From the NCBI GenBank assembly GCA_035772785.1, contig JAOCPU010000023.1, positions 124,001 to 188,000 of the forward strand: a stretch of 64,000 nt of DNA. Reading direction: 5' to 3'. A program made the position numbers and the translations under genes. The notes below the pieces were generated by a model. It was given only the letters and a program-made list of their open reading frames with translations, searched no databases and was not told the origin of the DNA. This DNA is from Phlebiopsis flavidoalba. Its lineage: Eukaryota; Basidiomycota; Agaricomycetes; Polyporales; Phanerochaetaceae. Positions 47,641-56,448 of the stretch are shown here, one piece after another; within the stretch, counting starts at the first letter, position 1, and the number at the start of each line of letters is the position of its first letter.

Positions 47641-49127
47641 GACTTTTGATGGAGTCGTTGACCACGTCATCCGGGCTGGCACAAAATTCATAACATGAAA
47701 CTACTTGAAAGTGCAATATCTATTTGGGAGTTTGGGTATGATAACTCCCAGTTGTGCACACTTTCGCTACGCAGAGAACTCAGGAAATTCAATCGATGAA
47801 AGTAGTTTTTTTGAATTTTGTGTTCATGCAGAGCCATATTTTAGTACTATTACAAGCCACGTAAGGCACGGTCGTCCTAGAGCGCACGGGTCGAGATGGG
47901 GGATGATTAGATATCGCCACTTGTAAGACACAGTATTTGACAGTACGAGTTCTGTGAACTGAATCTGGATTGGGTAGGTTGGGCTGTTGAGCCGGAACTT
48001 TTCAGACTACCTATAGCGACGTTATGCGTCGCCTCACTACTAATAGCCTTTTTCTTTGCGTTCTGTACTCGCAGGATCCATCGCTGCGCATAGTTCGGGT
48101 GTATGTTGACGTTGGAATATTGTCCTACATCCTCTGTGTGTCGCTGGCGTCACCAGGATGTGCAAATCCTTGGCCCCGAAGGGTCGTCCTCGAGCTCGTT
48201 TTTCCTTCCTTTTATCCCAACAAGTTTTCTTTTTATCATTTTTTCCCCCTTCAAAGATTTTATCTTTCTCCATTTTTTTCTTTTCTTCACTTTTTTACTT
48301 TTATTTTTCTTTTTGTTTGCAGTAACCCTGTTTTGTTTTTCTTTAACCAATTCTTCCCCCTCTTCTCTCTCCTTCTGCCCCATCTTTTTTGTCTCGCCTG
48401 TTTTTTTTTCCCCTTTTTCAACCTTTCCCCTCCTCCACCGTGAGGTTTGAACAGTCTAACCACCTCCCTGCACCGCGCCCTGAGACGGAGCTTCCGGAGA
48501 GCAGGTTTCGAACATGTGATGAGATTAGCTAGGCATCCGACGAAAGCCTGGGCACAAACACTGGGCGACTAGTCGGCAAAATACTGTTACAGATGGTTTC
48601 CCCCGAAATGCGTGCCTCGGATTTTGCGCCCTTCACTCAAAGTGCATGAGTCTGAACTACGTCCTCTATCGCGAACCACCAGCCGGCGTACACGGGCAGT
48701 GCACGTCCGCGGCGAGCTGCCTCCGCGTGACCACGCGGTGCAACTTTATTCATCCATTTTCATCGAGGGCGATGTTGTCGAAGGGGCGGGTCATGGCCTA
48801 TGTAGCGTCCTCCGGTGCTGTCTGCGCACTGCAGTGAGTGGACAAAGTTATGCAAAAGTCACTATCGTTCTACCAGACAGTGTACAGCAGTAAAATCTCC
48901 ACAGTGAGACACCGTGGACCTAGAGAACGGCAATGCAGCTCGGTACGTTGTGTTGTTTGTGTGATGAGACCAACGGTTCGGTGAGCCCAAGGACACCGAG
49001 ATTCATCTCAATTCGTAAAGTGACGCTGCAGCAAACGTTATTAAAATATGTCAGTTTCTAGTCGCAATGTGTTGTTAGCACATCTCTACCCAACCAAGTC
49101 AAAACTACCCACCACATAAACATAAAC
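47641..49127. other. region before paralogue F, including a pyrimidine tract
   Basis: No supported gene. 48200-48440 is a long T/C tract on the plus strand. The frame at 48646-48837 ends in CALQ, which would fit a CaaX box, but nothing else supports a prenylated protein. A weak TTAAAATA at 49041-49048 lies 80 nt before paralogue F. Confidence 0.35.
48200..48440. repeat. polypyrimidine (T/C-rich) tract
   Basis: About 240 nt in which the plus strand is nearly all T and C, with runs such as TTTTTTCTTTTCTTCAC and CCCCTTTTTC. It could be an unusual promoter element or simple-sequence expansion. The frames through it encode only Phe/Leu/Ser-rich sequence. Confidence 0.75.
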
Positions 49128-49838
49128 ATGTCTTTCGGACCCGCGCCCCGTCGGTCCTCACTCTACTGCACTGCCAGTTAACAAACCAACTCGCCGAGAA
49201 CAACTTGTCCAACCTCTTCCAAGCCACTTCGAAGAAGGCTTTCGACAACACGTTCGACAACTTCATCGCCTCCCCCACGCGAATATCACGGTCAACGGCA
49301 GAAGGTCTCGCGCGAGGCATACAGGAGCCAGCTCTGGAAGGAAGCACGCTTCGGAAAAGTACGGCCAAAGTTGATTTCAAGGCATCGTTGAGGTCCCGAA
49401 GGACCCCCACGCGATTATCCAGGTGAGTAGGTTTTGACGCCAGTGTAGATCGAAGGAAATAATTGGAGCGTCCGCAGAGTGGGCGAGGGTGGGGTGTATT
49501 CTATGTCGCGACCATCAACGGCCTCCGCTGCTGTCTCCGGACGTCGTTACTGCATCCCTGAACATTGTGTAAGTCATAGTCGTCACCATGTTGAGGTACG
49601 CTGCTGACTGCTGCTGTGCAGCGTCGAGGAGGTGAAAGAGCACCCCAAGGAAGATGATAAGAGGCTTGTCACCACTTTGACTCAGGTGTCAACACGAGAA
49701 GGCGGGCATCTCTCCGCGTTCGTAATGCAGTCGCTGCCCTCTATCACGGCGCAGTCAACGAGACTTGACATACCACGATCTATGCACATGCTGTATCATC
49801 TTAATGGTCAACGACATCAGACTTTTGACAGACATTAA
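49128..49838 (+). CDS. NTF2-like-looking small protein, paralogue F
   Basis: ATG at 49128 (MSFGPAP), then after a shift LTNQLAENNLSNLFQATSKK, AFDNTFDNFIASPT, (shift) QKVSREAYRSQLWKEARFGK, and AKVDFKGIVEVPKDPHAIIQ, with a GTGAGT donor at about 49422. Exon 2 gives GVFYVATINGLPLLSPDVV then TASLNIV. A GTAAGT intron follows. Exon 3 gives VEEVKEHPKEDDKRLVTTLT then QVSTREGGH. Splice positions equal those of paralogue E. The frame of the last exon runs to 49838, but the family tail suggests the true stop may be earlier. Confidence 0.68.
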
Positions 49839-50043
49839 ATTAGCAGACTATACAATATATGTAGTTCCAGTTGCTTTGAAACGGAAAGCTGAACTCATGC
49901 TGTGAAGGTGATATTTAACAACTAAAAGCCTGATCAGCGAGTGATATCGAAAGCTTCATGGTGCAACGTACCTCTGTTGCCAAGCTTTTCCACACTTTTG
50001 ATCCTACTACACTGCTCGATTGCATTTGCCCCGATCGGGGTGT

Positions 50044-51685
50044 TTAGTAATCCCGCATGGTAGAACTGATACAGGTACCGAGACAGGCTTCTTCCTTGAA
50101 GTTGGCCCGTAAAGTTTGCGATTGTACTTCCGCTAGTGGTGAATGGGTCAATGCAAGTCCAGGAGCTACGCTACGTCTGGTGAATTCGTACCTCTTCTCG
50201 TCGAGCTTCTTCCTCGTACTTATGGCTTTGATGGATCAGGAAGTGGTCGGTCATCACCCAGTAAGACACGCCGCTAAGGTACATCTCGAAGAGACATGCA
50301 GCTTTGTTTCCGCCCGTAACCAGTAAATCGTTCGTCGCACCTATTTTAATTTAGCAAGCTTCATACGGCGGAGTTTGGCACGAACGAAACCATGGAACAC
50401 GCTTGCTCATGATAACGTATGGTTCGTAAGAACTTTGGTACGTTGTGACCTTGTACAACCTTTTCCGATCCAGGCGCGCATGAGAGATAGAGCTTGTAGT
50501 CCGTGCTGTTGTGTCCAGGCGCCCATGAGGCATGAAACATGGCCAGTCTAGGCTGCGGTCCGGTAGCAAGGCGAATGAGGGCCTTGTACTGATATCAGCT
50601 CCATAAAGGTACATTAGAGACTGAGTTTTCACCTCTTTGTCCTGGGGAAACGCTCTCTGATCCATCCCATCCTCTTGTTTGGTATATTCGAAAACTGGGA
50701 TTACAAATGCGACTGTCCGTTTCGTAGTTCTTGAAAGACAGGCAGAGTACTTTGAAGGCCGCGCCGAACTATATTTCTCCAGTCGGTACAGATAGCAAAG
50801 TCGACGTCCAGCATCATAACGAACTCCGTTCGAGCGAAAAGTCGGGCGATGTTTCTCCAGGCGTTGAACTGACGGCCGTTTTCTGAGATTTCCGAGGAAG
50901 GGCGAGATGGGTCCGGCAGAGGAGTCAGCGCCAGGTGAAACATCGACGTATTCCTCGAAAAACGGAGAGGACATGTAGAGCGCATCCAAGGCGTTTGACA
51001 GCATCAATGAACTCGTTCGTTGCGGACAGATCCTGCGAGTGGTCTGGAGGGTAGCGGTATGTGAATCGTCACCGATATAGGTCCTATGGTGCCTCAGCTC
51101 GCACTCGAGAGTGGATAAGATATATGATCACTCACCTTGATACCTTTCTACCAAACTGTTTGAAAACTCGGTATATCGATTACTTGTTACAAGTGTCGTG
51201 ATTGTTACATCGTCAGAGTCAAAGGTCCTAGAAGCCTTATACATGCCGCCATAGAACGGGATAATCTCCGTAGGATGTAGCGTATGCGCAAAGGCCTTCG
51301 TTAAATACGTTTCTTCCCGCATGGGTAAACGACGTCGTCCACATCGCGGCCTGATTCTACATCCTGGCTTCCGAGGGCATCCTTATACCAGTACACTGAA
51401 TCACTGAGATGACAAGAAGTCCCAAGAGCTTCCTCCAGAAGAGTCGATTTCCAGAGTAGCATGAGCATGTCGTCGAGCCTCGAGGACGCGGCGTGCATGG
51501 GTCACCAAGTCGATACGAGCGTGTGTTCCAGAGCTGTAGTGGCGAGTCGATGCAGCTTGAAGTTGAAAGGGGAGAGCACATCCAGACCGGCAGGCACTAC
51601 CACATAGATTGTTGTGTAGAGGAGCGCGACGAGACAGTAGCCAATAGCAGATTCCGCGGCCCAAGCGGAGACCACCTTGATCCAA
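50044..51685 (-). CDS. GT49 (LARGE-like) glycosyltransferase
   Basis: Type II Golgi glycosyltransferase of the family that includes LARGE and B4GAT1 (Pfam Glyco_transf_49). Pieces in order are: RLDDMLMLLWKSTLLEEAL (51460), CHLSDSVYWYKDALGSQDVE, REETYLTKAFAHTLHPTEII, VTITTLVTSNRYTEFSNSL then VERYQG at a GTGAGT donor (51135), SNALDALYMSSPFFEEYVDV, and QFNAWRNIARLFARTEFVMM followed by LDVDFAICTDWR. The DVD is the metal-binding DxD. Then come PVFEYTKQEDGMDQRAFPQD, YKVTTYQSSYEPYVI, EMYLSGVSYWVMTDHFLIHQ and FKEEACLGTC, with the stop at 50044-50046. Several frame breaks are present. The N-terminal anchor lies somewhere upstream of 51500, so the start (51685 used as a limit) is uncertain. It is divergent from LCL3, 200 bp away. 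Confidence 0.8.
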
Positions 51686-51903
51686 GGCGAGGTATCATGG
51701 TCCAGGTTTCAGCCTTAGGCGAATATAGGACGCGCGTTTAGAGCGTGGCCGAACAAAGATGAGCGAGTTCGTGGAGGTTTGGTTGTGACCGCGGTCAGTG
51801 AGACCTTCAAACGCCTGAAAGTGCTGTGCACGTGATGCACGCGACTTTCGCGCGACGCGAGCGCCGTCTGCTTGACCTCGAACCACCACTTTGTTGAGGC
51901 GAA

Positions 51904-53068
51904 ATGTCATCTTGGATAACCTGGGGCCGAAAAAAAGGAGCCCCCTCCCTCACAATCAGAACAGCTCAAAGCCCAAGCATGGGGTCTCTATGACAGCGCC
52001 ATTGAACGGATGTATTCGACCTCGCCACCGATACTCCTTCTCCTCGGGGTTCGCACTTGGACTAGGCGCCGCCGGTGTAAAGTCCTACACGCACAGACGT
52101 TTCTTTCAGAGAATACGGAATTCGAACTGGATAACCCCTGATTACTACGAAAAACCAGCGGTTAATCAGAGGTATAGTTACAAGGTGTGTGTTCAAGAAT
52201 TCGACAACTTACTGTATAGTTTACTGAAGAGCAACGCAGCGTAGGTGATGCAGACAACTTTAGGCTGTTCCACAAACCGTTATTCTGGAAAAACGTACCT
52301 GAGTTGGCGAAAGGTGATTAGCCCACTGCTCGTTCAACATGCACACCAAGACAGCTTATCAAGATCTGAAGGGTGAAACCATACATGTACGATTAGCTGG
52401 TATCGACGCTCCTGAGGTATACTACCCAAAGTCGAATCCTCTTCAGGGTCTCACTGTCAGGGCAGGGTGGACATTTTGGCAAAACAGCGCAGCCGTACTA
52501 TACAGAAAGCCTTAATTGGCTCAAAGGGCAGGTCCTGGGAGAGCAAGTCTATTGTCAACTACTCCGTAGAGACCAATATGGTCGCTCAGTACGCTCGAAT
52601 AATCTTTTTCCTTCTGAAGATCATACCCTAATACGCTCCAACTCGGCCGTAGGTTGCAATGGTGTACCGCAAACCGCGCTTCCTACCAGCTTGGCTCGCA
52701 AGGGAAAGGTGCCTCTCAAAGAAATGCTTCAAGCAGGATGGGCATATACATACAAAGAGGCCGGTGCTGAGTACGGCAAATACTCGAAAGAAGAGTTTCT
52801 GCAACTTGAACAGGAGGCCGAGTGGGTTCTCTGTATTGGGCTCCCACAAGGTCTGATCTGACGCAATATTTTCACGTTTTTTAGAAAAGCTAGACGCGGC
52901 TTATTCGCGAAAGGGAGGCCAAAGGAGAGTCCCGCAGATTATAAGCGCAAGTTAAGTTTCAAAGCGAACGACGATGCAGCAGCGGCAGAGTCGCAGTCAG
53001 AGATCGCGATTGACCCACAACCCAAGGTTAGCAAGCTGAGGCGGATGTTTGGTAGCACTGGCAAGTGA
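51904..53068 (+). CDS. LCL3: LCL3-type staphylococcal-nuclease-domain endonuclease
   Basis: Fungal membrane-anchored SNase-fold nuclease; the yeast homologue is mitochondrial (established). ATG 51904 gives MSSWITWGRKK, then a hydrophobic segment FALGLGAAGVKSYTHRRFFQ, RIRNSNWITPDYYEKP and SVGDADNFRLFHKPLF. After an intron comes TAYQDLKGETIHVRLAGIDA then PE, carrying the active-site Arg and Asp. A second intron (near 52417-52445) leads to HFGKTAQPYYTESLNWLKGQ, VYCQLLRRDQYGR (second active-site Arg region), RFLPAWLARERC, LQAGWAYTYKEAGAEYGKYS and KEEFLQLEQEAEW. The end reads SKLRRMFGSTGK, with stop at 53066-53068. All key regions are present, but the frame breaks at several places, unexpected in such a conserved gene. 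Confidence 0.85.
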
Positions 53069-53490
53069 TAAATCGATGACGCCTCAACACAACGAATTGT
53101 CTTCGTACGGGCGTGGGGTGTCTGATGCGAGGCCAAAGAGTGACCACGCACGAAGGTAGGCAGAGTCTCGCAGCGTGTAACTGTAACAAGGGAGTGGTAT
53201 GTCGAAGGACCCTGTGTACCCTGGATCGCCGGAACTGGGTCAATGTCATAATGTGATGAGTCCCAAACGATGTTGTGAGTGCACACAAGTATGGGGATCA
53301 CAGCTGTTGATCATACACAGTACATCATAACACGACATCAGGCAACATTCAGGTTTCGGGAACAACGCAGCTGGGGTATCGAGGCTCAAGAACGTTCAAA
53401 GAGCAGCGAGACCGTGACAAAAATCAGAAAGCAAACACCCAAGCCCCTCGCCTTCGTCATCCGAGAGGTATGTGCGGCCTTTTACATCTC
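53069..53490. other. convergent intergenic region after LCL3
   Basis: No gene recognised. It should contain the 3' ends of LCL3 (plus) and RlpA-like 2 (minus). Confidence 0.35.
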
Positions 53491-53612
53491 CTACTCAGTA
53501 GCATTGCTAGCGGCACGGCCCTCGGCAGAGGACGAGGACGAGGACGGGGACGAAGAAGGCGGAGTCCGACCAAACAGAGGAAGATGAGGGGGTTGGAGCC
53601 TTACTGGTGGTT

Positions 53613-54326
53613 TTAGGCGGGGGAGGGGGGGGAGGGGAGCTCGTTTTGTGCATTGTGCTGGGGAGGCGGCTTGCTGGAAGAGGTGGGATCGGCGCCGACA
53701 AGATTCCAAGACCCATAAGTCTCGTCGTCAAAAAATCCCAAAAAACTGGCGATCGCGGGAGTGCAGTCGAGTCCACCGTAGGGGCAGCCAGGGCACTGGC
53801 GGAAATGAGTAAAACGATGTTTGCTCACGACAGCGAAATGCATACCTCGTCGACAATTTGGGCCTGGGCAGGGGGACTTTCCATTGGCATGAATTTTCGA
53901 TCATCTTGAAGCACCATTTTTCATATTCGTATTGCTAGCACCGCGAGCGCGTCAATATAATACAGCACATTATAAGTATCATCAAGACAAACCTGCGAGT
54001 TCAGAGCAACAATCTGTGACAGACATAAACTTATGAGCTGCGATGTAATCGAATGCATCGAATTCTCAACATACGAAATCGCTGTCGGAGCTCCAGATGC
54101 CGCAAGCCCCGGCGTAGCCTTCCTGGTAATACATGGTGAGGAAGAGCATTATCTTCACGAGCAGCCAGCATATGATTGGTTGAAAGGGTGCCGTTTTCTG
54201 TGAAGCGGCTCATCCCAACGTGACCATTCGAGGTTGGGGGGTATCACGAGTGTCAGCGGCGAGGAGGTGGGGGGATAGCATGGACGCGAGAGTAAGAATA
54301 GCAGAAAACTTTGAAAACATGGTCAT
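53613..54326 (-). CDS. RlpA/expansin-like secreted protein 2 (double-psi beta-barrel)
   Basis: Secreted protein of the RlpA-like/barwin superfamily, often linked to cell-wall loosening or expressed with plant-wall enzymes. The start gives a signal peptide, MTMFSKFSAILTLASMLSPH then LLAAD. Barrel blocks are MYYQEGYAGACGIWSSDSDF (exon end), IVALNSQ (a tiny exon of 7 codons), an exon reading WCFKMIE, then PPAQAQIVDE at a GTATGC donor, and CPGCPYGGLDCTPAIASF, FFDDETYGSWNLVGADPTSS. It ends SPPSPA at 53613 just inside a C-rich run. Reading another frame through that run gives a Ser-rich tail ending SAEGRAASNATE at 53491, as in its paralogue. It has the same exon plan as RlpA-like 1. Frame breaks near 54215 and 53900. 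Confidence 0.75.
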
Positions 54327-54686
54327 CGAGAAAGATGGTGACTGAATTTTGTCAACGTTTGGTAGTATACAACGTAGGGACAGCCCAGTAAAAAGAGAGG
54401 AAAGAGTGAGAGCGACGAGCAGACCTGGACGACGGTAGGGGTGGAGGACAAGGCAAAACGAGTTCTGGGCTCCCTTTCAACAACAACGCCAACACCCATG
54501 TCAACGATTCCATTGCAACGCACCGAGGTTCTTGATTGTGTATGATGTTGGCGCTCCTTCAAACGGCAGTCCATCTCCCGCGAGGAAAGACATCACCAAC
54601 CAATCACATTGTAGCTCCATGCAAAAAAAAAATGACATATTGACAGGATTGAATGACCAGAGACGACAAAGTGAGAGCCTGACTGC
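54327..54686. other. spacer between the two RlpA-like genes
   Basis: About 360 bp holding the 3' end of copy 1 and the promoter of copy 2. A frame at 54323-54574 on minus has no recognisable feature. Confidence 0.35.
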
Positions 54687-55673
54687 TCAGTGAGCTTGGG
54701 CAGCGGTGACGACGAGCAAAGCCATGTCGACGAGATTCTCATGTAACGAGTAAATATTGCCGGTTGGGAAGCGGAGGGGGGAGGCAGCCGAGGAGGAGGC
54801 GGAAGGGCTGCCCGAGGTCGAAGCGGCGGCACTGGAGGAGCTGGACGAGGAAGTAGTGGCGGACGAGAACGAAGAGTGAAGACGAAGACGAGCTGGTGAC
54901 GGATGAGGTGCGAGGTGGAAGTGAGTTGTGTGCTGGATGTAGAGGTAGAGGTGGAATGATGCGTGGTTGAAGTGGTAGTCGGCGGCGTCGGGGAGGAGGT
55001 GTAGAGCTCGTAGTGTGAGTCGTCTTCGGGGAGGGAGGGTGGGGGGCTGGAGGTGGTAGCAGGTTCATCGCCCGCCAGGTTCCAGCTACCGTAAACCTCG
55101 CTTGTTGAAGAACCAAAGTAGTTGGCCAGCCCAACGGAGCAGTCGATAGCACCCCAAGGACAATCTCCAGGGCACTGTGGAAACAAAATGAGTCTTACAA
55201 ATAAATCTAAAAGTGCATGTCATCACACCTCGTCTACAATTTGAGCCTGAGCTGTTTTTGCCACCGATGTTGATCTCAATCGTCTTTCCGCACCAATCGC
55301 CAGATTCGTATTGCTGTAGAACGAACGTTCAGCCCTGGCAGTACTTCGTGCACTGAAACACATACCTGGTAATTGAGGGCAACAATCTACAACAACAACG
55401 ACCGCCATTAGTGGACGGTAACATATGTGAGTGATTGGTTATTACTCACGAAGTCATTATCAGAGTGGACCTTTCCGCACGCGCCGGCAATACCGTGCTG
55501 GTAGAACATAGTGAAGCGAGCATTGTCTTGCCTCTTGAAAAGGGTATTGTTCCCGCCAACTGCTAGCTCCTTTGGAACGACGTGGCGGCGCTTGGTCGCG
55601 TCGTGCTCGTGGGGCTTGCAGCCACGAAGCCCAAAGCGAGGGATGCAAGGAGCACGTTCGCAAAAGCCAACAT
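54687..55673 (-). CDS. RlpA/expansin-like secreted protein 1 (double-psi beta-barrel)
   Basis: The start at 55673 gives signal peptide MLAFANVLLASLALGFVAAS. After a shift come KRRHVVPKELAVGGNNTLFK and RQDNARFTMFYQHGIAGACG then KVHSDNDF. Tiny and short exons give IVALNYQ, ESGDWCGKTIEINIGGKTA then QAQIVDE, and CPGDCPWGAIDCSVGLANYF then TSEVYGSWNLAGDEP. The conserved D in IVDxCPGC and the GACG motif match the RlpA-like domain. A long Pro/Ser/Thr-rich linker follows (likely O-glycosylated). The C-terminus reads ENLVDMALLVVTAAQAH with stop at 54687-54689, a hydrophobic end that could be a GPI signal. A dibasic KR site before FTMFY could be a Kex2 site. Confidence 0.78.
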
Positions 55674-55793
55674 TTTCTACAAACCTAGAAGTGCACAAGT
55701 AAAGACAGCAGAGTAGTTCAGTAAAGACAGCGAGGAGACAGAGACAGAGTAGATGGTGGGAAGCAAAACGCGCAACGCGTTGTCTCAGTCGCC

Positions 55794-55802
55794 GTTTATA
55801 AG
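55794..55802 (-). promoter_or_regulatory. possible TATA box of RlpA-like 1
   Basis: Minus strand reads CTTATAAAC about 121-129 nt before the start codon. Confidence 0.4.
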
Positions 55803-56448
55803 GGCGAAATTGAAATGCTCAACCTGCGTAAACCCGAAACCGCCCCTGACGGAATGATCCTGGGATGATTGCCCTGGTGGTGGGAAGCCAAAAAAGACGG
55901 GATGGGTGCATGGCAAACGCCGGCGCCGTTTCGAGCTGCCGCACCGGCGAGAACATAGAGTGTGATTCATTATACAGCCTATGACCAAGCGTAAGTACTT
56001 TTGACAGAGAGAAGACCGCTTGCACTCACGTACTCCTACGCCTGAAGCCCGACAAAATATCGAAAGCTCGAGAACCAGAACAATTAAACAAGCTTGCTGA
56101 GGCGTCTAACTGCGAGATAGATCCGCTGTACGTACTTGACGTCGACTGCACAGAAATAAAGATGGGAAGATTTTTGTGTTCACGGCTTCGTTCCACCGTT
56201 GAGCGTTAGCGTCTGGTGACCTGCTGGCGGATCCCCCAATGCTCGAAAGGTAATCGCGACTGATTAAAACAATCAGGTCAGAAGTTGACGGGGTTTCGCC
56301 CCATGAATTAATCAAGATTTATCTGTGTACAAAGCAGTGAGATGTAGATGTGTGAGAGAATGAAGCATGTAACGAATGCACAGCCGAGTGCCCAAACCAG
56401 ATCGGCCAAACCAGCACAAAGAAATATACGCGGCAGCAGACCCCTCAG
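55803..56448. other. spacer between RlpA-like 1 and BAR-SH3 gene
   Basis: Contains upstream sequence of RlpA-like 1 and the 3' end of the BAR-SH3 gene. The minus frame at 56106-56315 is unsupported. No tRNA-like fold was recognised. Confidence 0.3.

Noticed and set aside
48480..48590. Possible tRNA on the minus strand around GTTCGAAACC
   Set aside because: Stems do not pair and spacing is wrong.
48646..48837. Small ORF ending in CALQ, a possible CaaX prenylation box and pheromone precursor
   Set aside because: Far from the receptors, no precursor-like processing motif, and no codon pattern; a four-residue match at an ORF end is expected by chance.
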